NCBI RefSeq assembly: GCF_900659615.1
Contig: NZ_CAACUY010000003.1
Span: 97,073-161,072, forward strand
Direction of reading: 5' to 3'
DNA from: Actinomadura fibrosa
GTDB taxonomy: Bacteria > Actinomycetota > Actinomycetes > Streptosporangiales > Streptosporangiaceae
Length of the DNA: 64,000 bases
The notes under the pieces are model-generated. The model was not told where the DNA came from and did no database searches. It was given only the letters and a program-made list of their open reading frames with translations. The position numbers were made by a program, and so were the translations under genes. Shown one piece after another: positions 44,770 to 53,328 of the stretch. The stretch's first letter is position 1. Every line of letters starts with the position of its first letter.

Positions 44770-45696
44770 ATGGCACTGACATGGTCCTTCGACGACATCC
44801 CCGACCAGACGGGCCGGACGACATTGATCACCGGCGCTACCAGCGGGCTCGGCCTCGTGGTCGCCGGTCAGCTCGCCCGCCGCGGAGCGAGCGTCATCAT
44901 GGCCGTACGCGACACCGACAAGGGCGAACGCGTCCGGGCTGAAATGCAGGGCGACATCGAGGTCCGCCAGGTCGATCTGGCGGACCTCGACTCGGTGCGG
45001 CGCTTCGCCGACCGCATGCACGCCGATGGGCGTCGCATCGACGTGCTGCTCAACAACGCGGGCACCGGCGCGCAGGCACGCGCCCTGACGCCGCAGGGGT
45101 ACGAGCGGGTCTTCGCCACCAACCACCTGGGCCCCTTCGCACTCACCGGCCTGCTGCTGGAACTGTTCCGCCCAGACCACGACCCGCGGGTGGTCGCCGT
45201 CGGCTCGAACCTCTACCGCCGCACCCGCCCCCACACCGACTTCGAGGACCTCGCCGCCGAGCGCTCGTTCTCGCCCGGTGCCGTCTATGTGAAGTCAAAG
45301 ACCGCGAACCTGCTGTTCGGCGCCGAACTGGACCGCAGGCTGCGGCGGGCAGGCAGCCCCGTGCGCAGCTTCCTGGCCCACCCGGGCATGGCCTCCACGC
45401 CGATGCACGACAGCGCCCGGGGCTTCACACAGAAGGCACTGCTCGCGGTCGGCAAGGCGCTGCTCAGCCGTCCAATGGAGCAGGGCGCGCTGCCGCTGGC
45501 GTTCGCCGCCACGAGCCCGGCGGCGCGGACGGGGCACCTCCTCGGCTTCTCCGCCCGCCGCAAGGACACCCGCATCCACTTCGACACGCTCGTACCACCC
45601 GCCGACGACCTCGCCCTGGCCGAGCGCCTCTGGCAGCTGTCCGAGGACGCGACCGGCGTCCGCTACCTGGACGGTGACCGCGCCAAACGCGCCTGA
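44770..45696 (+). CDS. SDR-family oxidoreductase (retinol-dehydrogenase-like)
   Basis: A 308-residue SDR. TGATSGLG near residues 21-28, basic VRDTDKG after beta-2 (NADP preference), NNAG, a Ser in AVGSNLYRR that sits in the catalytic place, and Tyr-Val-Lys-Ser-Lys (YVKSK). The length and the LAHPGMASTPMHDSARG segment fit the retinol-dehydrogenase/oxidoreductase group rather than classical SDRs. It is probably the target of the divergent TetR protein. The substrate is unknown, and there is no link to the catabolic island beyond proximity. Confidence 0.85.
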   Translation: MALTWSFDDIPDQTGRTTLITGATSGLGLVVAGQLARRGASVIMAVRDTDKGERVRAEMQGDIEVRQVDLADLDSVRRFADRMHADGRRIDVLLNNAGTGAQARALTPQGYERVFATNHLGPFALTGLLLELFRPDHDPRVVAVGSNLYRRTRPHTDFEDLAAERSFSPGAVYVKSKTANLLFGAELDRRLRRAGSPVRSFLAHPGMASTPMHDSARGFTQKALLAVGKALLSRPMEQGALPLAFAATSPAARTGHLLGFSARRKDTRIHFDTLVPPADDLALAERLWQLSEDATGVRYLDGDRAKRA

Positions 45697-46117
45697 CGGC
45701 CACGATCTCCACCGACACCGTCGCCCCGCACTCGCCGGGCAGAAGGACTCCGACTGCATGAAAGTAGTGCCTCTTCGGCAAAGACATCGGGCGAGAGCTC
45801 TAGCCCGCCCGAGCGTTCGACGGCGTCCAGCACGACCGACATCACACTCTCACGCCGCTACCTGTTCCGTCGGCCGTTGGCGGTCCTACTTGGCCGGTCA
45901 GGCTCGCTCGTGCTGATGACCGGAGACCGCCGAGTCGCAACGGGACGCCCATAATCCCATCAGGACTGGCGCGGTTTTGCCGCCCACTTGGCACACCACT
46001 GCTTACCTTGAGCGCGGCGCGCTTACCGGCCCGCGGCTCATGGCGGGGAGCTGGTCGGTGAGCGGTATATCGCCCGCTTCGCCCTGGTATTCGCTGGGTG
46101 CAAACCCGCTCCGAGGT

Positions 46118-46140
46118 GCCCTTTTGGGGTGGGCTTTTTT
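46118..46140 (+). terminator. Possible intrinsic terminator
   Basis: GCCC (46118-46121), nine bases and GGGC (46131-46134) are followed by six T (46135-46140). The stem is short, but the T run is unusual in this genome. Confidence 0.35.
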
Positions 46141-46145
46141 GGCTA

Positions 46146-46161
46146 CTAACGAGTACGTTAG
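46146..46161. promoter_or_regulatory. CTAACG inverted repeat
   Basis: CTAACG-AGTA-CGTTAG is a perfect inverted repeat of 6-bp arms. TetR-type operators near acyl-CoA genes often look like this, and a truncated acyl-CoA dehydrogenase follows 80 bp away. It could belong to a lost gene. No gene start lies near it now. Confidence 0.3.
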
Positions 46162-46242
46162 CGGATGATCTTGTTCGGGGCCTCGGTGGTTGGGGCGATT
46201 TGCTGGCTTGGTGGAGGTGAAAACGTGATCTCGGGGCGGGCC

Positions 46243-46629
46243 TCAGCTGATTTTTGGGGTGGCTCGGTTGAGGATGGGGGCTAGGTCTAGGCCGGGTGGG
46301 AGGGTGCCGAAGGCGGTGCCCCAGTCGCCGGCGAGGCGGGACGCGCAGAAGGCGTCGGCGACGGCGGGGTGGCTGTGCCGGGTCAGCAGGGAGCCTTGGA
46401 GGACGAGGGCCATCTGCTCGGCGACGCGGCGGGCGCGCAGTTCGATGGTCGCGGTGTCGGCCAGGGCGTCCTTGCAGCGAAGGATGGCGGCGTCGAGGCG
46501 GGGGTCGGCGCCCTGGGCGAGACCGACTTCGTCGAAGAACACCTCGACCGACTGCGGTTCGCGCATCATGGCGCGTAGGAGATCGAGTGCAGCGACATTA
46601 CCGGAGCCCTCCCAGACTCGGCCGCTCCA
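46243..46629 (-). pseudogene. AidB-like acyl-CoA dehydrogenase, C-terminal fragment only
   Basis: The frame reads GRVWEGSGNVAALDLLRAMMREP and then HPAVADAFCASRLAGDWGTAFGTLPPGLDLAPILNRATP, the unmistakable C-terminus of AidB-type (adaptive response/isovaleryl-like) acyl-CoA dehydrogenases. The 5' part, some 400 residues, is missing, and a stop (46630-46632) lies just before the fragment. The break is about 125 bp from the tyrosine recombinase start, so loss probably came with integration or excision of that element. An internal ATG at 46569 could give a 108-residue product, but with no active site. Confidence 0.75.
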
Positions 46630-46757
46630 TCAACTTTAAGCTATGATAGCTATATGGCGCGCTCTCCAGTCAATGGCCGTAGTGGTCGATGTCGAGCTGT
46701 ATCGCCCAGTCCGCTAGCCGGTTTGCTAACTCGTTCTCCGGTTGAGAGGAGGAGTTG

Positions 46758-48311
46758 ATGCCGCAGCCGTACGTGGCAAGGAAGGTCAGCAAGCGCACCG
46801 GGGCAACCCGGTACACGGGGATGTACTACGACGCGACCGGGACTCCCCGATCGGCCGGCACCTACGACGACGAACTCGAGGCATCGGCCGCGGCGCGCCG
46901 GGAGCAGGACAGGTGCGAGAGCGGGGTGCTGGGGGAGATGACGATGGCGCAAAGGCGCGCGATGACCTTCGAGGAGTTCTGGCCGGTCTTCCAGCGGCAG
47001 CACCGGGTCGAGCCGAACACGATGCAGACCTACTTCGGCACCTGGATCAATCATGTCCGCCCGTACCTGAAGTCCGATCGGGTGGCGACCTTCGACTCCG
47101 CCCGCGCCGTCCAGTACTTCACCTGGCTGGCGGAGGCGGAGCGGACGGTGAACACGCGGCGGGCTTGCCGGTCGGTGCTCTCGGCGATGATCGGCCTGTC
47201 GATCCTGCTGGGCTATCGCAGCGACAACCCCGTCCGGGGACTGAACGTCGGGAAGCAGGCGGCGCACAAGAACATCAAAGTCATCAACGAGACGGTGTTC
47301 TGGGAGCTGTGCGGCAAGCTGCCGCTGCCGACGCAGCGGCTGTTCGCCGAGTACATCATCTCCACTGGAGTCCGCTTCTGCGAAGCGATCTCCTTCCAAG
47401 AGGGAGACCTGGATTACGACACCGGCATGCTGAAGGTGTGCCGGTCGACGGTGGAGGTGGCGCAGCAGTTCCACCCGACCGGAGGCCGGTTCATAACCCG
47501 CCCCTACACCAAGAACGGTGAGCACCGCCGGTTCAAAATCGGCAGGCCGCTGGTGGAGAAGATCCGCGCCCACGTCCAAGAACACGGCATGCAAACAGGC
47601 GACCTGATCTTCCCAGTGCGGTTGTTCATGCCGGACACCGCGTGGGTCAACCTCCCGCGCTGCACCGCAGAAGAGATGGAGGCCGCCGCCAAGACCACCT
47701 TCATCTCACCCGTCACCGGCCGACGAGTCGCTCACTGCAAAATCAGTACGTATAGCAAGCACGGCTGCAGATGCGGACCGTGCGTGCAGACACACCGGGA
47801 CTACCGATCGGCGTATCGGGTGCGGGCGATGGCCCGCAAGGGCAAGATGGCTCGCCAGCGGGTCCGCCGGGACGGCAACGACTACCTGGCGCCCAGCGAA
47901 TGGAGCACCATCTGGATCCCAGCCCGCAAGGCCGTCGGTGTCGAAGTGACCCCCTACCAACTTCGCCACTCTCACGCCTCACTTCTGCTGGCACACGGCG
48001 TCCCGCTCCCCGACGTCCAAGCCCGTCTGGGCCACAACGACCTGACATCCACCACCCACTACGTGTGGGCGCTGGCCGAGGAAAGCGAGGCCGCCGCAAG
48101 CACGATGAACGTGCTGCTGGGCTACGAGACCAAGCAACCGGACCCACAAGAGGCGATGCTGGCGCGCATGGAGGCCATGATGAACCGCATGCAAGCCATG
48201 ATCGACCCTGCCCTCGCCCGCCAGATCGCAGCCGAAAACTCCACCCCCCGCCCAGACCTGCACCTGGTCACCGACACCCTCACCGCCATGCAGATCCCAA
48301 CAGGAAACTGA
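46758..48311 (+). CDS. Tyrosine recombinase/integrase with Cys-rich insertion
   Basis: A 517-residue phage-type integrase. The N-terminal arm-binding region includes YVARKVSKRTGATRYTGMYYD; a SAM-like core-binding domain follows (about 70-180). In the catalytic domain Arg is in STGVRFCEAIS, the second box is YQLRHSHASLLLAHG and the nucleophile Tyr is in STTHYVW. The first His of box II is Tyr here (YQLRH). An insertion around residues 320-350 carries HCKISTYSKHGCRCGPC plus YRSAYR, a Cys/His cluster known from actinobacteriophage proteins. It has GAGAGGAGG before the ATG. It is the only gene of its element that can be recognised; the partner excisionase and att sites are not visible. Confidence 0.88.
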   Translation: MPQPYVARKVSKRTGATRYTGMYYDATGTPRSAGTYDDELEASAAARREQDRCESGVLGEMTMAQRRAMTFEEFWPVFQRQHRVEPNTMQTYFGTWINHVRPYLKSDRVATFDSARAVQYFTWLAEAERTVNTRRACRSVLSAMIGLSILLGYRSDNPVRGLNVGKQAAHKNIKVINETVFWELCGKLPLPTQRLFAEYIISTGVRFCEAISFQEGDLDYDTGMLKVCRSTVEVAQQFHPTGGRFITRPYTKNGEHRRFKIGRPLVEKIRAHVQEHGMQTGDLIFPVRLFMPDTAWVNLPRCTAEEMEAAAKTTFISPVTGRRVAHCKISTYSKHGCRCGPCVQTHRDYRSAYRVRAMARKGKMARQRVRRDGNDYLAPSEWSTIWIPARKAVGVEVTPYQLRHSHASLLLAHGVPLPDVQARLGHNDLTSTTHYVWALAEESEAAASTMNVLLGYETKQPDPQEAMLARMEAMMNRMQAMIDPALARQIAAENSTPRPDLHLVTDTLTAMQIPTGN

Positions 48312-48327
48312 CAAGACAAGACCGCTG

Positions 48328-48350
48328 GCGCAGCCCCGATCGGGCTGCGC
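48328..48350 (+). terminator. Integrase terminator
   Basis: GCGCAGCCC, a 5-nt loop and GGGCTGCGC form a perfect 9-bp stem 17 bp after the integrase stop. It extends with a bulge to GCTG/CAGC. There is no T tract. Confidence 0.65.
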
Positions 48351-48987
48351 TCAGCAGGGACATTGGCCTAGCGATCACCAGGACGAGAACCGTCGAATAG
48401 GCACTGCGACGACCTCTTGACTCCCAGGCACGGAGAACCAGTCGATGAAGGTCGATGGAAGCGATCGGGGAGCTTTCTACCTGCGGGAACATCCTGGGAG
48501 AGTCGCGGCGGGTCCGGGGATGTCCACCAGCGGCGGCTCCCCAATTGGCTCCCCTGTTGCTTCCAGCAGCCTGGAAGGTGCTCAACCACGGGCAAGATCA
48601 TTTTGAGCGGTGGAGGGCCTTTGCAGCGTCAGTCGCCTTTGGTTCGTGTCGATGAAGCGGCCTGCCGGATGATGCCGCCTTTTACCTGCATGAATACGGA
48701 TGCCGGCAGAGAACTCCGGCGGCTCGACACCCTACGGATTGAAAGTCGGCTGCTCTCGTATCAGAACAGTGCTCTCACTATCAGACTGTGCCGCTCTGTC
48801 CGCATCCAGCACCATCCCTGTGCCGCCACATCCCGCTCCGTGCCAGGCCGTTTCGAAACCGCCGAGCCGACAACGAGCCGACATGGTCGCCGGCTCTGGG
48901 TCCTTCCGATGTGAGGACGAGCAGTGCAGGAGTCCGGTCCCGGCCGTTTCGGCGTCGATCTGGTGGAGCGTAGTGCCTCAAGAGAGG
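48351..48987. other. Gap without a supported gene
   Basis: About 640 bp. Open frames exist on the plus strand (e.g. 48417-48914), but their residues are rich in Cys, Arg, Ser and Pro in no family pattern. Nothing resembles a tRNA or att repeat. Composition is less GC-biased than the island. Confidence 0.5.
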
Positions 48988-49548
48988 ATGGCCTTCAACG
49001 GTAGGACAGGCGTGCCGTCCCGTATCCGGGAGTCGGTAGTGGCGAATTGGGTGACCGTCTGCACTGGGCTGGTCGGCGTCGCGGTGGGCGCGGGGTTCAG
49101 GTTCACTTCCGACCGACGCGCCCAGTACGAGAGAGTACTTGTACTGGCCGCCGAATCCGGTACGGCGCCGATCACTGAGGATCGGCATACCGTCGGTATG
49201 GCCTTTGAGGCAGTGGGCGCCGACGCGGCGGATCAGGCCGTTGAGTTGTCGGTGGAAGAGATGGCCGCGCTGTTTCGGGTCCTGTGGTTCTTCCAGCGAG
49301 CGGCCGCGCTGTACGACTCGCTGCGCCTTTTTGTGCTGCACCGGCGGATCACTCGCACTCGGGCGCTGCTGCTCGAATCTCTGGGATCCATGATCCGCAT
49401 ATGGGACGGCTATCTGGGCCGCCAGATCGTAGTCGAGGGCGGCGGGCCGGTGTCGACGGAGGAGTCCGCGCGCTCGCTGCACCGCCTGGCTGAGGAGTAC
49501 CGGAGATACGAGCGCAGGCGCCGTCACGCCGCTGGCTCTGTTCGTTGA
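48988..49548 (+). CDS. Small hypothetical membrane protein
   Basis: A 186-residue protein, start at ATG 48988 with AAGAGAGG directly before it. One hydrophobic segment (about residues 15-37, VVANWVTVCTGLVGVAVGAGF) is followed by a largely helical soluble part (LSVEEMAALFRVLWFFQRAAALYDSLRLFVLHRRITRTRALLLESLGSMIRIWDG and a basic end). I do not recognise the family. The frame is open 96 codons further upstream but those residues look non-coding. It lies 16 bp from the 3' end of the convergent hydrolase gene. Confidence 0.5.
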   Translation: MAFNGRTGVPSRIRESVVANWVTVCTGLVGVAVGAGFRFTSDRRAQYERVLVLAAESGTAPITEDRHTVGMAFEAVGADAADQAVELSVEEMAALFRVLWFFQRAAALYDSLRLFVLHRRITRTRALLLESLGSMIRIWDGYLGRQIVVEGGGPVSTEESARSLHRLAEEYRRYERRRRHAAGSVR

Positions 49549-49564
49549 GCGCGGGGTCCGCGTT

Positions 49565-50440
49565 CTAGAGGCGGCTGCGGAGCCAGAGGACGACGTCCCA
49601 GCGGTTGGTGTCCCAGTTGCCGGCGAAGCCGTGGCCGGAGCCGGTGACGGTTTTAACGGCGCAGCCGATTTTGCGGAGTTTGAGGGCGGCGCACAGGTCG
49701 GTGGAGTGTTTGGGGCTGACGTATTCGGTGGCGCCGACGTAGAGCTTCATGGGGACGTCGTAGGCGTTGACGGCGGTCTTGCTGGCCATGTCGTCGAACT
49801 TGGTGGCGCAGGCGCCGCTGTAGGGGGTTGTGCAGCCGGCGACGGCGAGGGTCTGGTCGCGGAGGGTCTGCTGGGCGGCACCGGAGGTGGGGGTGTTGCC
49901 GTCGTCGTAGGCCAGGCGGGGGTCGGCGACGGGGCTGAAGGCGACGACGCCGCGCCAGTGCTTGTTGGCGCGCTGGTAGGTGCCCAAATTGGTGGAGATC
50001 TGGCCGCCGGCGGAGTCGCCGACCAGGAACATGCGGGTGGTGTTGATGTCGAAGTAGGAGGCGCGCGCCCGGATCCAGGATTCGGCCAGGGCGACGTCGT
50101 TGCGCTGGGCGGGCCATTTGGCGTTCTGGGAGAGCCGGTAGTCGACGGTGAAGGTCTGGAACCCGTGGGCGGCGAGATAGGTGGCGACCTTGACGGGGTC
50201 CGGGCTGTTGTAGCGGCCTTTCGTCCAGCCGCCGCCGTGGACGACGAGTACGGCCGGGCGGGTGCCCTTGCTGACCGGTGTCCAGAGGGCGCGCAGCTTG
50301 TAGGCGCTGGTGGGGCCGAACTGGTAGTCGTGCTGGGAGACGGCCGCCTGCGCGGTTCCCGTGGTGAGCGTTAGTGCTGTGGCGGCCGACGCCAGGGCAC
50401 TTATCCCGCATGCGATCTTCCGGAGACGTCTGGTCGGCAT
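49565..50440 (-). CDS. Secreted alpha/beta hydrolase (esterase/lipase class)
   Basis: A 291-residue secreted enzyme. Signal peptide: MPTRRLRKIACGISALASAATALTL, with likely cleavage after TGTAQA. The oxyanion motif is VVHGGGW, the nucleophile Ser is in VGDSAGGQIS and the His is in TGSGHGFAG; an Asp is expected around LYVGATEY. Pairs of Cys suit an extracellular protein. The fold is the HSL/BD-FAE-like esterase group. The frame is open upstream to 50716, but a signal peptide begins at 50440. It faces the membrane protein gene and diverges from the repeat/propeller protein. Confidence 0.85.
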   Translation of the reverse strand: MPTRRLRKIACGISALASAATALTLTTGTAQAAVSQHDYQFGPTSAYKLRALWTPVSKGTRPAVLVVHGGGWTKGRYNSPDPVKVATYLAAHGFQTFTVDYRLSQNAKWPAQRNDVALAESWIRARASYFDINTTRMFLVGDSAGGQISTNLGTYQRANKHWRGVVAFSPVADPRLAYDDGNTPTSGAAQQTLRDQTLAVAGCTTPYSGACATKFDDMASKTAVNAYDVPMKLYVGATEYVSPKHSTDLCAALKLRKIGCAVKTVTGSGHGFAGNWDTNRWDVVLWLRSRL

Positions 50441-50871
50441 CACGTTACTTTCCGTGAGAGGAGTCCGGGATCCGCGCTGACGAGGTAGGACTCCCGTGCG
50501 TAGCGGACCGCCACGCATATGGAGGGCGATGGCTGGGCGGAGATCGGATGCATTCTGCCAACGCTTCTGGATCTTGGCTACGCCCTTATTGGACGCCTCG
50601 TAGGGGTGGTTGAAGGCGCGCCGGGCGATGTTCCCGCAGGCATCGGCAACCCATTTTGATCCCGTTAACCTTGCATTCCATGGCAGTTCACGTGGAACCC
50701 ACCAACTCTTATTCAAAGTGGCGAGGTAACGGGTCAGATGCCGGTTTCGTACTCCTTGACCTGATGTGGTCAGGACGTTGTATGGAGCCGTTCGCTGGGA
50801 GATCTTGTGTCCGCGTGGTCATGATCACGCCGCGGTGTCCACCGCGATGAATCGGCGGCGGGAGGCCGTTC
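50441..50871. other. Promoter-bearing gap before the secreted repeat protein
   Basis: 431 bp between divergent secreted-protein genes. An inverted repeat CGCGGTG-TC-CACCGCG lies at 50831-50846. GGGAGG precedes the 50872 start. The minus-strand frame here is open but without family features; I see no other gene. Confidence 0.5.
50831..50846. promoter_or_regulatory. Inverted repeat before the secreted repeat protein gene
   Basis: CGCGGTG and CACCGCG are perfect 7-bp arms two bases apart, about 25 bp upstream of the start codon. This could be an operator or an mRNA hairpin near the ribosome site. Confidence 0.35.
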
Positions 50872-53211
50872 ATGCAAGGCCGTGGTGTTCGTTGTTGGCT
50901 TGCCGCTGTCCTAGTGATGGTGTTGGGAATGGCGTCGGCAGTGGAAATCCGAACGGCTGATGCTGCCGTTCCGGAAACGCCTGCGGCAGCGGGTCAGTTT
51001 TATGGACTGCGCTACCCGTTCCCGAACTATGTCGATATCGCCAAGGGGGCGACGGCGACGCTCGATGTGACCGGTGTCGGGGGTATCCCGGCTTCGGGCG
51101 TGGACTCGGTCTGGTTGAACCTGGCCACCAAGGGCAGCGACGGGGCCGGTGGAGTGATCGCCTACCCGTCCGGGGCCGCGCAGCCGGTGGTGAGCGGCGC
51201 GCGGTACGTGACCGACGGCTACAACGGTGACCTGCTGCTGGTCAAGGTCGGCGCGGACGGCAAGATCAAGCTGGCCAACACGGGCCCGGCGACCTCAGTG
51301 CGGGTTTATGCGACGGTGCACGGCTACACCCTGACTGCGGCCGGCTCGGCACCGGGCTCAACCTACGTTGGTGTCAGCCCGAGCCGGACGGTCAACGCGG
51401 TCAGTGTCCCGGCAGGTGGCTCCTATAGCTTCGCCGCTACCGGCGTTGGCGGTGTGCCGTCCGCGGGTGTCTCGCATCTGGTGTTCACCCTGGTCGGTTC
51501 GGCCAGCGCGGCGACATCGCTGACCGCCTACCCGTCGGGTGCGAGCAAGCCGGATGACACCAGCCTGTCGCTGCGGGCGGGCAATTACCTGGACAACCTC
51601 GTGCTGTCGGGCGTCGGGTCCGATGGCAAGGTGACGATCGCCAACAACGGGACGGTCGCGGCGACTGCCTGGGTGTACGTCTCGGGCTATTACGCCTCGA
51701 AGAACGCGGCCGTGACGGCTTCATTGACGCACCCGGTCCAGCCGACTCGTATCGTCAGCGAGCACTCGATCGCTGCTAACGCCGATTACACGGTGGCACC
51801 CCTGGGAAATGGCGGAGTCCCGGCGTCCGGTGTGCCGGCCGTTGGAATGAACGTCACCGTCAAGAGCGCCGACAATGGCGTGGTCCAAGGGCGTCCATCC
51901 GGTGATTCCGGTGCGGGCGCATGGACGGTCGGCTACCCCACCCCGAATGTCTACAATGCGGGGTTCATCGCGGCCAAGCTCGGCGCCGACGGCAAGGTGG
52001 TCCTCCACAACTCGGGGGATTCGGCGGTCTCGGTATCGGTGGATGTGTTCGCCTACTTCACACCCACGCCCACCGGCTGCTCCACAGCGGCTGCGGTCTC
52101 CCCGGCGTCGGCTCGAACTGTGCCATTCGAGGGTGACTCGCCTACCGCGGTGATGCAGGCCTCAGCCACGAGTGGCGGATCCGAGCGCTTGATCCAGTTG
52201 GCCTACACCGACGCCATCGGTCAGTTGAGGCACGGCGTCGTCAATCCGACCGCGCTGGGGTCGACGCAGTGGACGGCGGTGCAGGGGACCGAGGCGTACA
52301 CGGGCAAGCCGGCGCTGGCCGAGCAGGCCGACGGACGGTTGCAACTGCTGGCGCACAACGTCTCCGGCAACGTCTGGACATTGACGCAGACCTCACGTGA
52401 TCCGGCGACGTGGGGATCGTGGGTGAACGTCGACAAGCCGATGGCCTCGCACGTCACGGTAGCCAGACAGGATGACACGCTGGTGGCCTTCGCGGTCGAC
52501 TCGGCCGGAACGCTGTGGGCACTACCGCAATATGCCCCGAACGGAACCTACACCGGCTGGATCAACCTGGGAGTGACCGGCCTGTCCACGGCGAGCACAC
52601 CGGTGGCGGTGCCGGTGTCAAGCGGGGTCAAGCTGTTCTTCCTGGACACCTCCGGTGTGTGGCGGACCGCTCTGTACGCCCGCGGAATCGTGTCCGGCTG
52701 CACCGCGATCAGCGGTCCCGGCTTCGCCGGGACGGCCGCGGTGGTGTTCTACCCCGGCAGCTTCCTGCGCGTCTTGGTGCGGTCGGCCGACGGACACATC
52801 ATGACCAAGAAGCAGGACGGCTCCGGTGCCTGGCCCGCCGCATGGGACCAGGTCGGCGACCAACTCGCTGCCGGATCGCCGACGGCGGTCCTGAGCCCGG
52901 CGACCGGCCGGACCGAGGTACTGGTCCGCGGCACCGACGACCGGATCTACAGCACGGGTGAGACGGTCCAAGGGGCTGGAACCTGGAGGGATTGGATCAG
53001 CGCCCTGAACGCGAGCGCTCCCTCCGCCGCCACCGATCCCACCGCTTTCACCTACACGCGCAGCGATGGCGACAGTTGGGCGTTCACGTATCGGACCGCA
53101 AGCCAGCAGTCCGTGATCGGTCTCCTGAATACCGACGCGGCGGCGCGTTCAGCGGCCGCGGCTCCGACGTTCACCGTCCACACGTTGCCTAAGCCACCGA
53201 GCACCCGCTGA
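50872..53211 (+). CDS. Secreted protein: three beta-domain repeats plus lectin-like propeller
   Basis: A 779-residue secreted protein with a signal peptide (CWLAAVLVMVLGMASAVEIRTADA). Residues about 40-400 contain three repeats of about 120 residues, each with a VGGxPxSGV motif (VTGVGGIPASGV, ATGVGGVPSAGV, LGNGGVPASGV) and a late strand such as KVGADGKIKLANTG, GSDGKVTIANNG and KLGADGKVVLHNSG. Residues about 410-779 have blades with ALAEQADGRLQLLAHNVSGNVW and RTEVLVRGTDDRIYSTG, typical of PLL/tachylectin-like propellers. The gene immediately precedes the giant YD-repeat protein with a hairpin between, so it may act at the same surface. No enzyme motif is seen. Confidence 0.82.
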   Translation: MQGRGVRCWLAAVLVMVLGMASAVEIRTADAAVPETPAAAGQFYGLRYPFPNYVDIAKGATATLDVTGVGGIPASGVDSVWLNLATKGSDGAGGVIAYPSGAAQPVVSGARYVTDGYNGDLLLVKVGADGKIKLANTGPATSVRVYATVHGYTLTAAGSAPGSTYVGVSPSRTVNAVSVPAGGSYSFAATGVGGVPSAGVSHLVFTLVGSASAATSLTAYPSGASKPDDTSLSLRAGNYLDNLVLSGVGSDGKVTIANNGTVAATAWVYVSGYYASKNAAVTASLTHPVQPTRIVSEHSIAANADYTVAPLGNGGVPASGVPAVGMNVTVKSADNGVVQGRPSGDSGAGAWTVGYPTPNVYNAGFIAAKLGADGKVVLHNSGDSAVSVSVDVFAYFTPTPTGCSTAAAVSPASARTVPFEGDSPTAVMQASATSGGSERLIQLAYTDAIGQLRHGVVNPTALGSTQWTAVQGTEAYTGKPALAEQADGRLQLLAHNVSGNVWTLTQTSRDPATWGSWVNVDKPMASHVTVARQDDTLVAFAVDSAGTLWALPQYAPNGTYTGWINLGVTGLSTASTPVAVPVSSGVKLFFLDTSGVWRTALYARGIVSGCTAISGPGFAGTAAVVFYPGSFLRVLVRSADGHIMTKKQDGSGAWPAAWDQVGDQLAAGSPTAVLSPATGRTEVLVRGTDDRIYSTGETVQGAGTWRDWISALNASAPSAATDPTAFTYTRSDGDSWAFTYRTASQQSVIGLLNTDAAARSAAAAPTFTVHTLPKPPSTR

Positions 53212-53220
53212 GACGCGCGG

Positions 53221-53241
53221 AGGCCGTCCTGGAGGCGGCCT
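53221..53241 (+). terminator. Hairpin after the repeat/propeller gene
   Basis: AGGCCG (53221-53226), nine bases and CGGCCT (53236-53241), 9 nt after the stop. It could reduce read-through into the toxin gene. No T tract. Confidence 0.45.
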
Positions 53242-53328
53242 TCGCCGGCAGGCGTGCACGAATCAGTGCGGCAGGACCTCGGACGAAGCCACGGCGGACC
53301 GGTGTCGCGTGGCGGTCGGGAGTTGGGC

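Larger units (their letters stand above)
45697..46242. other. Gene-poor gap with no supported CDS
   Basis: About 546 bp. Several open frames cross it, but none shows family motifs, a ribosome site or typical codon bias. It contains a weak terminator (46118-46140) and a CTAACG inverted repeat (46146-46161). It may be debris from rearrangements next to the integrase. Confidence 0.5.

Noticed and set aside
45663..45845. Minus-strand frame starting MMSVVLDAVERSGGLELSPD
   Set aside because: The first residues look protein-like, but the frame quickly turns Arg-rich and overlaps the SDR end; could be debris.
46640..46660. GCTAT direct repeat before the integrase as an att core
   Set aside because: Only 5 bp and no second copy at the other end of any element; too weak to call an attachment site.
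48312..48700. tRNA or att-bearing tRNA remnant next to the integrase
   Set aside because: No cloverleaf arms or TTCGA-type loop could be formed.
48417..48914. Possible 165-residue protein
   Set aside because: No ribosome site, atypical residue use, no similarity to any family I know, and a competing frame in the same stretch.
50441..50716. N-terminal extension of the secreted hydrolase
   Set aside because: A complete signal peptide begins at 50440, so the upstream codons are not needed; no motif of a separate gene was seen in them.
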